64,000 nucleotides of DNA from Cognatazoarcus halotolerans (GTDB taxonomy: Bacteria; Pseudomonadota; Gammaproteobacteria; Burkholderiales; Rhodocyclaceae). The notes beneath the pieces are model-generated. The model was not told the origin of the DNA, made no database searches, and worked only from the letters and a program-made list of their open reading frames with translations. The DNA lies in contig NZ_WUAF01000017.1 in the NCBI RefSeq assembly GCF_009800965.1, forward strand, positions 17,629-81,628, in the 5' to 3' direction. Shown piece by piece: positions 1 through 8,710 of this stretch. The position numbers and the translations under genes are program-made. Numbering within the stretch: position 1 is the first letter of the stretch; each line of letters starts with the position of its first letter.

Positions 1-1
1 C

Positions 2-1192
2 GGGGCAGAGCAGTTGTCGCTGTCGCCCGATGTGTTCGTCGTTGGCAATGCGGTGTCGAGAGGGAATCCGCTGCTTGAGGAGATTCTCGATCTGGGGTTG
101 CCCTACGTTTCGGGGCCGCAGTGGCTTGCGGAGAACGTCTTGCAGGGCCGTTGGGTGCTGGCGGTGGCCGGCACGCACGGAAAGACTACGACGACGTCGT
201 TGCTTGCGTGGCTGCTGGAGGACGCCGGGCTTAATCCCGGCTTTCTCGTCGGCGGTGTGCCGCAGAACTTCGGCGTTTCGGCACGGCTCACCGATTCGCC
301 TTTCTTCGTGATCGAAGCTGACGAATACGACACTGCCTTCTGCGACAAGCGCTCGAAATTCGTCCATTACCGTCCGCGCACGGCAATTCTCAATAATCTT
401 GAGTTCGATCATGCCGACATATTCGCCGATCTGGCGGCGATCGAAACCCAGTTTCATCATTTGGTGAGAATCATGCCGCGAAACGGCAGGATCGTTGCGA
501 ATGGCGCCGAGGACAGTCTTGGCAGGGTGATCGACCGGGGGTGCTGGTCCGAGCTGGAATGGTTTGATCGGGCAGAAGGATGGTCGGCACAGGACGGCGC
601 TTCTCCGGTCGAGGCCACCTTTTCTATTGCCGGGGCGGTTCTGGGCTCTGCCGTCATGCCGCTGGCCGGGCGGCACAACCGTTCGAATGCATTGGCCGCG
701 ATCGCCGCGGCGCGTCACGTAGGGGTGGCGCCTGCGATGGCCATCGATGCGTTGTCGCGATTCAAAGGCATAAAGCGGCGCTTGGAGGTGCGTGGCTGCG
801 TCGCGGGTGTCACCGTCTATGATGATTTCGCCCATCATCCGACTGCCATCGCTCTGACCATCGAGGGCTTGCGACGCCAGGTTGGCGAGGCACGTATCCT
901 GGCTGTGCTGGAGCCGCGATCCAACACGATGAAGCTTGGTGTCATGGCTTCGCAGTTGCCGGCCAGCCTCGGCGAGGCCGACAAGGTGTATTGCTATGCG
1001 GGGGGGCTGGGTTGGGACGTGGCGGCGGCGCTTTCGCCGATCGCCCCGAAGACCATGGTCAGTCGCGACCTCGATGCCCTGGTCAAGGCCATCGCCGAGG
1101 AAGCGCGAGATGGCGACCGGATTCTGGTGATGAGCAATGGGGGCTTCGGAGGTATTCATCAGCGCCTGCTCGACGCCTTGTCCGCGCGTTGA
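2..1192 (+). CDS. mpl: UDP-N-acetylmuramate:L-Ala-gamma-D-Glu-meso-DAP ligase Mpl (5' end outside window)
   Basis: Mpl reattaches the recovered murein tripeptide L-Ala-D-Glu-mDAP to UDP-MurNAc, a peptidoglycan recycling step in the cytoplasm. The reading frame is open from base 2, so the N-terminus lies outside the window; about 396 codons remain of the roughly 450 usual for the family. The Mur-ligase P-loop GTHGKTTTT lies near residue 57 of the visible part. The acidic EADEYD segment and the DDFAHHP motif of the MurC/Mpl branch follow, and the C-terminal domain is complete. MurC is present separately in the dcw cluster, which favours Mpl over MurC for this copy. The gene ends just before a strong hairpin that separates it from convergent minus-strand genes. 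Confidence 0.93.
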   Translation, partial: GAEQLSLSPDVFVVGNAVSRGNPLLEEILDLGLPYVSGPQWLAENVLQGRWVLAVAGTHGKTTTTSLLAWLLEDAGLNPGFLVGGVPQNFGVSARLTDSPFFVIEADEYDTAFCDKRSKFVHYRPRTAILNNLEFDHADIFADLAAIETQFHHLVRIMPRNGRIVANGAEDSLGRVIDRGCWSELEWFDRAEGWSAQDGASPVEATFSIAGAVLGSAVMPLAGRHNRSNALAAIAAARHVGVAPAMAIDALSRFKGIKRRLEVRGCVAGVTVYDDFAHHPTAIALTIEGLRRQVGEARILAVLEPRSNTMKLGVMASQLPASLGEADKVYCYAGGLGWDVAAALSPIAPKTMVSRDLDALVKAIAEEARDGDRILVMSNGGFGGIHQRLLDALSAR

Positions 1193-1198
1193 TATCCG

Positions 1199-1249
1199 TG
1201 ATCTGGAATGAGACGGGCCCCTTCAAGGGGCCCGTCTCATTCCAGATCA
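1199..1249. terminator. bidirectional hairpin between mpl and the BON lipoprotein
   Basis: A perfect 23-bp inverted repeat (1199-1221 and 1227-1249) with a 5-nt loop, TTCAA, sits in the 70-bp gap between convergent genes. There is no long T-run on either side, but the stem is very stable and symmetric, as expected for a shared terminator. Confidence 0.8.
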
Positions 1250-1262
1250 AACGCCGGGAGGC

Positions 1263-2590
<1,328 letters not shown>

Positions 2591-2632
2591 TCATCGCCCG
2601 GCGACGCCCGCAGGGTTGTTTCCGTGTGTTAC

Positions 2633-3046
2633 TTATCCGGCGTCGAAAGCGCCTTGCAGCCACTGCGGCGAATCGGGCTCCAGATCGGCCAGCAGCACGG
2701 CGTCGAAGCGACACGGTCGATCGGCATAGGCCCGGCCGGGGCCGGCGAGCCAGTGTTTCGCCGCCAGGATCACCCGTTGCTGCTTGCGGTGGGTAATGCT
2801 CTCGGCGGCGCCCCCATGGGTCTTGCTGCTGCGCAAGCGTACTTCGACGAATGCGATACATTGACCGTGTTCGACGATGAGATCGACCTCGCCGCCTCGG
2901 CAACGCACGTTCCGGGCGATCAATTGAGCGCCCCGCGTGGCAAGATGTCGGGCGGCAAGCTCCTCGGCCGCCGCACCCCGTGCTTGCCGGGTCTCGTCGG
3001 GCAGGCCGACAATGCGTGCTTTGATTGAGCGCAGCAATCGATCCAT
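2633..3046 (-). CDS. YraN/UPF0102 nuclease-fold protein
   Basis: About 137 aa of the UPF0102 (YraN) family, whose fold resembles Holliday-junction resolvases and restriction nucleases. The core segment RCRGGEVDLIVEHG followed by IAFVEVRLR gives the E-x-D...E-V arrangement of the endonuclease-like site (EVK in most nucleases; here EVR). The biochemical role is not established. The start at 3046 gives the typical family N-terminus (alternation of Arg and hydrophobic residues, then TRQARGAAAEELAARHL). Its start codon overlaps that of the divergent rsmI by two bases. The frame stays open upstream but that part is antisense to rsmI. Confidence 0.85.
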   Translation of the reverse strand: MDRLLRSIKARIVGLPDETRQARGAAAEELAARHLATRGAQLIARNVRCRGGEVDLIVEHGQCIAFVEVRLRSSKTHGGAAESITHRKQQRVILAAKHWLAGPGRAYADRPCRFDAVLLADLEPDSPQWLQGAFDAG

Positions 3047-3905
3047 GAGCGAATCTCGCGATAGCCTTTCCAGGACGCCGTCATTGTACGTGGTCGCCAC
3101 GCCGCTCGGAAATCTGGCAGATATCAGTCGTCGCGCGGCGGGCGTCCTGGCTGCGGTGGACCTCATTGCCGCGGAGGACACCCGGCATACCCGTCGGCTG
3201 CTCGATGCGCTTGGCGTTCGCACCCGCACGATGGCCGTGCACGAGCATAATGAACAGGGCGCAGCGGGTGAGATCGTGCGTCTGATCGAGGCGGGTCAGC
3301 ACGTGGCGCTGGTCAGCGATGCAGGTACGCCGGCTGTTTCCGATCCTGGTGCGCGGACCGTGGCGCGCGTGCACGAAGCGGGGCTGCCGGTGGTGCCAGT
3401 ACCGGGGCCGAGTGCGGTCGTCAGCGCGCTCAGTGCTTCGGGCTTCAATGACCCCCACTTCCACTTTCACGGCTTCTTGCCAGCAAAGAGTGCAGCGCGG
3501 CGTGCCGCACTTGCCGGACTCCGGGAGATCGATGCAACCCTGGTGTTCTACGAGGCGCCACACCGCATTGCGGAAATGATTGATGACCTCGTCAGCGAAC
3601 TCGAGGCAGGGCGAGAGATCGTGATTGCTCGTGAACTCACCAAGCTTTTCGAACAGATCGTGCGCCTGCCGATCAGTGAAGCGCCAGCCTGGCTGTCGGC
3701 TGACCCGAACCGTTGCCGTGGGGAATTCGTCGTGTTGGTTTCCGCGCCGCCTGCGCGCGAGGGCTTGCCCCTCGAATCCGAGCGGGTGCTCCGCTTGTTG
3801 CTGGACGAGCTGCCCCTGAAGACGGCGGCCAAACTCGCTGCAGAGATTACCGGCAGCCCCAAGAACGCGCTTTATCAACTTGCGTTGAGTCTCAAGAGCA
3901 CTTGA
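3045..3905 (+). CDS. rsmI: 16S rRNA (cytidine1402-2'-O)-methyltransferase RsmI
   Basis: 286 aa, the usual size for RsmI, which 2'-O-methylates C1402 in the ribosomal P site using SAM. The N-terminal LYVVATPLGNLADIS motif and the EDTRHTRRLL segment are diagnostic of this tetrapyrrole-methylase-fold family. VSDAGTPAVSDPG and VPGPSAVVSALSASG follow, and the C-terminal helical part is complete. The start at 3045 was chosen from the family N-terminus. RsmI divergent from yraN matches the enterobacterial yraL/yraN neighbourhood, but lpoA (yraM) is absent between them. Confidence 0.95.
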   Translation: MSESRDSLSRTPSLYVVATPLGNLADISRRAAGVLAAVDLIAAEDTRHTRRLLDALGVRTRTMAVHEHNEQGAAGEIVRLIEAGQHVALVSDAGTPAVSDPGARTVARVHEAGLPVVPVPGPSAVVSALSASGFNDPHFHFHGFLPAKSAARRAALAGLREIDATLVFYEAPHRIAEMIDDLVSELEAGREIVIARELTKLFEQIVRLPISEAPAWLSADPNRCRGEFVVLVSAPPAREGLPLESERVLRLLLDELPLKTAAKLAAEITGSPKNALYQLALSLKST

Positions 3906-3914
3906 GTCGGCCGC

Positions 3915-3920
3915 TATAAT
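3915..3920 (+). promoter_or_regulatory. candidate pyrC promoter (-10 element)
   Basis: An exact TATAAT lies 47 bp upstream of the pyrC start in the short rsmI-pyrC gap. A C-run (3924-3928) at the expected start site and a 5-bp GACC/GGTC-type hairpin follow. No good -35 is visible. C-tract start-site selection is known for enterobacterial pyrC; any such control here is speculation. Confidence 0.4.
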
Positions 3921-3966
3921 CGACCCCCACACGGTCGTACCCGATCATTGACACCAGGCAATCACC

Positions 3967-5001
3967 ATGCAGACGCTGACCATCACCCGCCCTGACGACT
4001 GGCATCTTCACCTGCGCGACGACAGCGCACTTGCAGCGGTGCTGCCCGACACCGCAAGACGTTTCGGCCGGGCCATCGTCATGCCCAACCTGCGCCCGCC
4101 AGTCACTACCGTTGCCCAGGCCGCCGCGTATCGTGGGCGCATCCTTGCGGCGCTTCCGCCGGATCTAAAGTTCGAACCATTGATGACGCTATACCTCACA
4201 GACAACACGCAACCCGCCGAGATCGAGCGGGCGCGGTCGAGCGGTTTCGTCCATGCGGTGAAACTCTACCCGGCCGGAGCGACCACCAATTCGGACGCGG
4301 GGGTAACCGACATCCAGAAGGTTTACCCGGTTCTTGAGGCGATGGCGGCGTGCAACATGGTGCTGTGCGTACATGGCGAGGTGACTCATGCAGGTGTGGA
4401 TATCTTTGATCGCGAGCGCGTCTTTATCGATCGCACTCTGGCGCCACTTGCGGCGCGCTTCCCCGGTTTGCGCATCGTCTTCGAGCACATCACCACGAGA
4501 GAGGCGGCGCAGTTCGTGACCGCGGCCGGCGCGAATGTCGGCGCCACCATCACGGCTCACCACCTGCTGCTCAACCGAAACGCGATCTTTGTCGGCGGGA
4601 TTCGTCCCCATCACTACTGTCTGCCGGTCCTGAAGCGCGAAACACACCGTGAGGCGCTGGTGGCTGCAGCCACCTCGGGGAGTCCGAAGTTCTTTCTTGG
4701 TACCGATTCCGCGCCACATTCGCGTAGCGCCAAGGAGGCGGCATGCGGCTGCGCGGGGTGCTACACGGCCCATGCCGGGATCGAACTCTACGCCGAGGTA
4801 TTCGAAGCCGCAGGGGCACTCGACCGGCTCGAAGGTTTTGCGAGTTTCAACGGTCCGGATTTCTACGGCCTGCCGCGCAACGACGATTCGATCACGCTGG
4901 TACGCGACGCGTGGGTGGTGCCCGAAGCGCTCGATTACCTCGCCGATGATCCGCTCGTGCCGTTGCGCGCGGGAGAGCAGATCGGCTGGCGCTTGGCCTG
5001 A
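3967..5001 (+). CDS. pyrC: dihydroorotase PyrC
   Basis: 344 aa, the class II (E. coli-type) dihydroorotase that interconverts N-carbamoyl-aspartate and dihydroorotate in pyrimidine synthesis. Visible metal-site residues are the HLHLRD motif near the N-terminus, the Lys in VKLYPAG expected to be carboxylated, VHGEV, the His of FEHITT, and the catalytic Asp in LGTDSAPH. The length and ends match the family. It stands alone among pyrimidine genes here and is followed 11 bp later by a lipoprotein gene. Confidence 0.96.
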   Translation: MQTLTITRPDDWHLHLRDDSALAAVLPDTARRFGRAIVMPNLRPPVTTVAQAAAYRGRILAALPPDLKFEPLMTLYLTDNTQPAEIERARSSGFVHAVKLYPAGATTNSDAGVTDIQKVYPVLEAMAACNMVLCVHGEVTHAGVDIFDRERVFIDRTLAPLAARFPGLRIVFEHITTREAAQFVTAAGANVGATITAHHLLLNRNAIFVGGIRPHHYCLPVLKRETHREALVAAATSGSPKFFLGTDSAPHSRSAKEAACGCAGCYTAHAGIELYAEVFEAAGALDRLEGFASFNGPDFYGLPRNDDSITLVRDAWVVPEALDYLADDPLVPLRAGEQIGWRLA

Positions 5002-5012
5002 GGAGGGTTGCA

Positions 5013-5462
5013 ATGGCGAGAGTGGCTGTCCTCAAGGCGTTGCTTCCGGCGCTGCTCGCCCTCACGTTGACTGCCTGCGAGAACGCAGCAGCGCCGTACA
5101 TGATCGATGGAGCAGCCCACGCGATCACGCTCGTTCGCGAGCAGCGCTGGTTCTGGAGCAGCGAGGTGGAGCAGGCCCTGGTGGTATCGAAGATGCCCAA
5201 ATGCCAACGACGCTTTGCGATCAGGCCGGGGACGACGGATACCCTCAAGATCGAGGTCTACAGCGCCGGTGACGAACTCTGGGCGCTTCATGATCGACGC
5301 TACTGGTATCTCGCAAGCCCCGAAAAATGTCGTGTCCAGGAATGGACTGACCCGCCCGCGGCGCCGCCCGGGCGTGAGGTCGGGGTGTTCATGATGCGTG
5401 ATGGCGGGGTGGTCTTCGAGCCGGTGCAGCCGGCCGCCCGGGTTGGTGAAGCCAAACAGTGA
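5013..5462 (+). CDS. small predicted lipoprotein, function unknown
   Basis: 149 aa. A hydrophobic leader ends in LTAC, placing Cys22 as the lipidation residue. The mature part is short, with two further Cys (in MPKCQRRF and PEKCRVQEW) that could pair, and a Pro/Ala-rich tail. No family is recognised with confidence. It has an RBS-like GGAGGG upstream and its stop overlaps the GTG start of the DUF3025 gene, so the two are translationally coupled. Confidence 0.75.
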   Translation: MARVAVLKALLPALLALTLTACENAAAPYMIDGAAHAITLVREQRWFWSSEVEQALVVSKMPKCQRRFAIRPGTTDTLKIEVYSAGDELWALHDRRYWYLASPEKCRVQEWTDPPAAPPGREVGVFMMRDGGVVFEPVQPAARVGEAKQ

Positions 5463-6277
5463 GTGGACGCGATGCCCGGAGTCTTGCCGGGCGACCGCTT
5501 TACCGGCCTTTCGAAGCGCTCCTGAGTCTGGCCGACGGTGAGTTTCTGCCAGCCTGCGAAGAATTGAGCGAAGTCGTTGCGAAGCGAGTTCCCGGGCTGG
5601 TGTCGGGTGCCGGCCGACCGATTCGGTTTGTTTCGCCGGAGCGAGCCGGTCAGGATGGCTACGAGCAGCGCATTTTCGATACCGGTGAGGTAGTGACACG
5701 CCCCAACGATTGGCACGATTTCTTCAATGCCTTGGTGTGGGCGGTCTATCCGCGCACCAAGCTCGCCACGAATGCCCGCCATCTTCTCGAGATTGGTCGT
5801 CGCGGCGGCGATCGGAGACGGGGGGCGGTGCGCGATGCACTGACGCAGTTCGACGAGTGTGGCGTCGTCGTCTGTACCTCGGTCGAGGAGCTTGCCGCCG
5901 GGTTGCTTGCTCACGAGTGGGAATCGGTACTCTGGTCGCGAAGGGCCACTCTGGCCGCTCACATGGATTTTCGCGTGATTGGCCACGCCAGCCTCGATCT
6001 GCTGCGCGAACCCTTTGTCGGACTTTGCGGGAAAGCGCTCTATCGGCTGGTCGATCCGGCATGGTTCGCGCTTTCGTGCGATGCCCGCAGTGCCGATGTC
6101 GATGCTTGGCTGGCCGGCACGATCGCCGACGAGAGCCGCTTTTGCTCACCGCGCGAGTTTTCGCCGCTGCCTTTGCTGGGAATTCCAGGGGTCGTCGCCG
6201 AGAATCAGGATCAGGCCTACTATTGGGACATCCGGCAGTTCCGGCCACGGCCTCGGCGAACGGTCCCGCCGGATTAG
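5459..6277 (+). CDS. DUF3025 domain-containing protein
   Basis: 272 aa, start GTG at 5459 overlapping the previous stop. The segment PNDWHDFFNALVWAVYPRTK is the hallmark of DUF3025, a family found mainly in beta- and gammaproteobacteria with no established function. No signal peptide or transmembrane segment is seen, so it is probably cytoplasmic. It ends about 25 bp before the rnpB -10 box. Confidence 0.85.
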   Translation: MSGRDARSLAGRPLYRPFEALLSLADGEFLPACEELSEVVAKRVPGLVSGAGRPIRFVSPERAGQDGYEQRIFDTGEVVTRPNDWHDFFNALVWAVYPRTKLATNARHLLEIGRRGGDRRRGAVRDALTQFDECGVVVCTSVEELAAGLLAHEWESVLWSRRATLAAHMDFRVIGHASLDLLREPFVGLCGKALYRLVDPAWFALSCDARSADVDAWLAGTIADESRFCSPREFSPLPLLGIPGVVAENQDQAYYWDIRQFRPRPRRTVPPD

Positions 6278-6302
6278 TCCAGCAGCCACCGCTGGCCATG
6301 CG

Positions 6303-6308
6303 TATAAT
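6303..6308 (+). promoter_or_regulatory. rnpB promoter -10 element
   Basis: An exact TATAAT lies 8-10 bp before the predicted 5' end of RNase P RNA, the spacing expected for a transcript starting near 6316. The -35 region is poorly matched. Confidence 0.65.
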
Positions 6309-6315
6309 CCGCCGC

Positions 6316-6777
6316 GGGAAGTTCGCCAGGCAGTCGCGGTGCGCAAGCATCGAGGAAAGTCCGGGCCCCTCAGAGCAGGATGCCGGCTAACGGCCGGGCG
6401 CCATAAGCCGCGAGGCAAAAGCGACGGAAAGTATCGCCCGAAGGGGTGATTCGCGTGGATGGATCGATCTGTGCCGGCTCTTGCCGGCGGGGGTAACCCC
6501 GAGGTCCTTCGCACGGGCAACAGAAAATGAACCGCCGACGGCAACAGAGGCCGGGCAAGGGTGAAAAGGTGGGGTAAGAGCCCACCGCGGACGTGGTGAC
6601 ACGGACGGCACGGTAAACCCCATCCGGGGCAAGGCCAAATAGGGGAGCATCGGCGTGGCTCGCGCCGCTCCCGGGTAGGCTGCTAGAGCCGCGCGGTAAC
6701 GCGCAGCCAAGAGGAATGACTGCCCGGTGGTCGAAAGGCCGCTCGACAGAACCCGGCTTATCGGCGGGCTTCCCACC
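6316..6777 (+). ncRNA. rnpB: RNase P RNA (bacterial type A), expanded
   Basis: This is the catalytic RNA of RNase P, which matures tRNA 5' ends. Universally conserved blocks are present in order: GAGGAAAGTCCGGGC (about 6351), a GCAACAGAAAATGAACCGCC block (about 6515), GGTAAGAG, ACGGTAAACCCC, the GGCCAAATAGGGG core, GGGTAGGCTGCT, and AGAACCCGGCTTATCGG near the 3' end. The terminal helix P1 is formed by GGGAAG (6316-6321) with CTTCCC (6769-6774). The length of about 460 nt exceeds the usual 340-400 nt. Most of the excess is a hairpin-rich segment of about 83 nt near 6433-6515, between the P9-like helix and the GCAACAGA block. A second extra hairpin precedes CGACAGAACCC. Confidence 0.95.
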
Positions 6778-6966
6778 TTTCCTCCCTTCGGACACGATTT
6801 GTCCCACTTTCTCCCACCGGATCGCATTTCCACCCGTTTGCTGTGGTGGATGCTCAGCTTTCTCTGCTATCCCGTTTGATTTTCAAGGACTTTTTGCGGT
6901 TCCGCTGTCTTGCTGTCGGGAATCGCTAAGTCATTGTGTCGACAGAAGAAATCCTCTTGCCTCAAC
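6778..6966. other. intergenic region between rnpB and the dcw promoter
   Basis: No gene is seen in this stretch. It contains two CCCAC motifs (6803-6807 and 6813-6817) at 10-bp spacing, i.e. GTGGG boxes read on the minus strand, in the same 10-bp period as the MraZ boxes about 190 bp downstream. The rest is pyrimidine-rich and may include the rnpB 3' trailer. Confidence 0.4.
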
Positions 6967-7017
6967 TTGACCGGCTGTAACCTTTACTCTACAGTGGTGA
7001 TTGGTGGAAAAATGTGG
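6967..7017 (+). promoter_or_regulatory. dcw operon promoter with MraZ-type operator
   Basis: A -35 TTGACC (6967-6972), a 17-bp spacer and a -10 TACAGT (6990-6995) precede mraZ. Three GTGG direct repeats start at 6994, 7004 and 7014, exactly 10 bp apart, overlapping the -10 and the start region. MraZ is known to repress its own operon by binding short G-rich direct repeats of this period, so autoregulation is the expected logic. Confidence 0.75.
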
Positions 7018-7066
7018 GGAATCGTGTCGATACGGTGCGTTTCCCGAGGCCTACAAAGGGGATGCA

Positions 7067-7513
7067 ATGTTTCAGGGGGCGGCGGCGCTCAACGTCGATG
7101 CGAAGGGGCGGGTAGCAATACCGACGCGCCATCGCGACGCCCTGTCTGCCATTGCTGATGGCCACCTCGTTCTGACGGCGCACCCCCATCGCTGTCTCCT
7201 CGTGTATCCCGCGCCGGCCTGGGAGCCGATCAAGGAAAAGGTGCTTGCGGGTTCGAGCCTTGAGCAGAAGGCCGCGATCCTCAAGCGCTTGCTTGTTGGT
7301 TTCGCGCGCGAAGAGACGCTCGACTCGGCCGGGCGGGTCCTGATCAGCCAGGAGCTGCGCAGTTTTGCTCAACTCGAAAAGAAAGTATGGCTGGTCGGGC
7401 AGGGCAGTCACTTCGAGCTCTGGTCGGATGCAGGTTGGGCTGCGCAGCAGGAAGCCATGCTCGCGCTCGGTGCGGATCTGCTGCCGCCAGGCATGGAGGA
7501 TTTCTCGCTGTGA
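7067..7513 (+). CDS. mraZ: transcriptional regulator MraZ
   Basis: 148 aa with two AbrB-like half-domains carrying the repeated motif D-x-x-GR-x-x-(I/L)[11 protein letters not shown] near residue 10 and DSAGRVLIS near residue 90. MraZ forms ring oligomers that bind direct repeats upstream of its own gene and represses the division/cell-wall cluster. Start at 7067 chosen for the MFQG family N-terminus and the AAGGGG ribosome site 5 nt upstream. First gene of the dcw operon; its stop overlaps the GTG of rsmH. Confidence 0.94.
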   Translation: MFQGAAALNVDAKGRVAIPTRHRDALSAIADGHLVLTAHPHRCLLVYPAPAWEPIKEKVLAGSSLEQKAAILKRLLVGFAREETLDSAGRVLISQELRSFAQLEKKVWLVGQGSHFELWSDAGWAAQQEAMLALGADLLPPGMEDFSL

Positions 7514-8442
7514 GCGCCGCTCTTGGACACACCAGCGTGCTGCTGAAAGAAGCGGTTGACGCGCTTGGCATCGTTGCCGATGGCGTCTATGTCGATGGCA
7601 CCTTCGGTCGCGGTGGTCATAGCCGGGCCATTCTGGCGCGCCTCGGGCCGGCTGGGCGGCTGATCGCGTTCGATCGCGACCCCTTGGCGATTGCGGCAGG
7701 CGAAGCAATCAACGATGCCAGGTTCACGTTGGTGCACCAACCCTTCAGCCTCATTGCCGAGACTCTCGACCGGCTCGGGGTCCCCTGCGTCGATGGGGTG
7801 TTGCTGGATATCGGCGTGTCGTCACCGCAACTCGACGATGCGGCAAGGGGCATGAGCTTCAGGTTCGATGCACCGCTCGACATGCGAATGGACACGAGCC
7901 GCGGGCTTACCGCGGCTGATTGGCTGGCAACGGCAGAGCTCGGCCGGATTACGGAGGTTATAAGGGATTATGGAGAAGAGCGGTTTGCTCATGCGATTGC
8001 AAAGGCGCTTGTTGCTGCTCGGGAAGGGCAGCCTGTTGCAACCACTCGACAACTTGCCGAGATCGTGGAGAAAACGGTCCGCACACGCGAGCCGGGCCAG
8101 CATCCCGCGACGCGCACCTTCCAGGCTCTACGGATTTTCATCAACCAGGAGCTCGAGGAGCTTTCGCTAGTTCTGCCTCATTGCGTCGACCGGCTCAAAC
8201 CCGGCGGTCGCCTCGTGGTGATCAGCTTTCATTCCCTCGAAGACCGCATCGTCAAACGGTTCATGCGCGATGCATCGCGCCCCCCGCGTCTGCCCTCGCG
8301 CCTGCCGTTGCGCGCCTCGGAGATCCCCGCACCGGAGATGCGCCTGCTCGGCAAGGCGGTACGCCCTTCGCCCGATGAAGTCGCCGTCAATCCGCGTGCC
8401 CGTAGCGCGGTGATGCGGGTCGCCGAACGGATGGGGGGGTGA
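7510..8442 (+). CDS. rsmH: 16S rRNA (cytosine1402-N4)-methyltransferase RsmH
   Basis: 310 aa. RsmH N4-methylates C1402, the same nucleotide that RsmI (also in this window) modifies on the ribose. The N-terminal [13 protein letters not shown], the SAM loop [10 protein letters not shown], the [15 protein letters not shown] motif and the C-terminal [14 protein letters not shown] are diagnostic. The start is GTG at 7510 inside the mraZ stop (GTGA overlap); longer in-frame extension upstream is antisense-free but lacks family similarity. Confidence 0.95.
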   Translation: MSAALGHTSVLLKEAVDALGIVADGVYVDGTFGRGGHSRAILARLGPAGRLIAFDRDPLAIAAGEAINDARFTLVHQPFSLIAETLDRLGVPCVDGVLLDIGVSSPQLDDAARGMSFRFDAPLDMRMDTSRGLTAADWLATAELGRITEVIRDYGEERFAHAIAKALVAAREGQPVATTRQLAEIVEKTVRTREPGQHPATRTFQALRIFINQELEELSLVLPHCVDRLKPGGRLVVISFHSLEDRIVKRFMRDASRPPRLPSRLPLRASEIPAPEMRLLGKAVRPSPDEVAVNPRARSAVMRVAERMGG

Positions 8443-8443
8443 G

Positions 8444-8710
8444 ATGGGGCGGACGAACGTGATGATGGTCGTATTGGTGGTGTTGAGCGCTTTGGGCCTT
8501 GTTGCCGCCCAGCATCAGGCGCGCAAGCTCTATTCCGAATACGAACGCGAGCAGACCGGCATGCACGAACTCGATGTCGAATGGGGGCAGTTACAACTCG
8601 AGCAAAGCACCTGGGCTTCGCATGCGCGGGTCGAAAAGATCGCTCGTGAGCGTCTCGGGATGCGGCCGCCCGCCGATGGAACGCTGGTGGTCGTGGAGGT
8701 GAGCAAATGA
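8444..8710 (+). CDS. ftsL: cell division protein FtsL
   Basis: 88 aa bitopic membrane protein: one transmembrane helix near residues 5-24, then a short periplasmic coiled-coil segment rich in Glu and Gln and a RIARERLGMRPP-type end. FtsL forms the FtsQLB complex that activates septal synthesis. Position between rsmH and ftsI is the conserved one; it starts one base after the rsmH stop and overlaps ftsI by ATGA. Confidence 0.9.
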   Translation: MGRTNVMMVVLVVLSALGLVAAQHQARKLYSEYEREQTGMHELDVEWGQLQLEQSTWASHARVEKIARERLGMRPPADGTLVVVEVSK

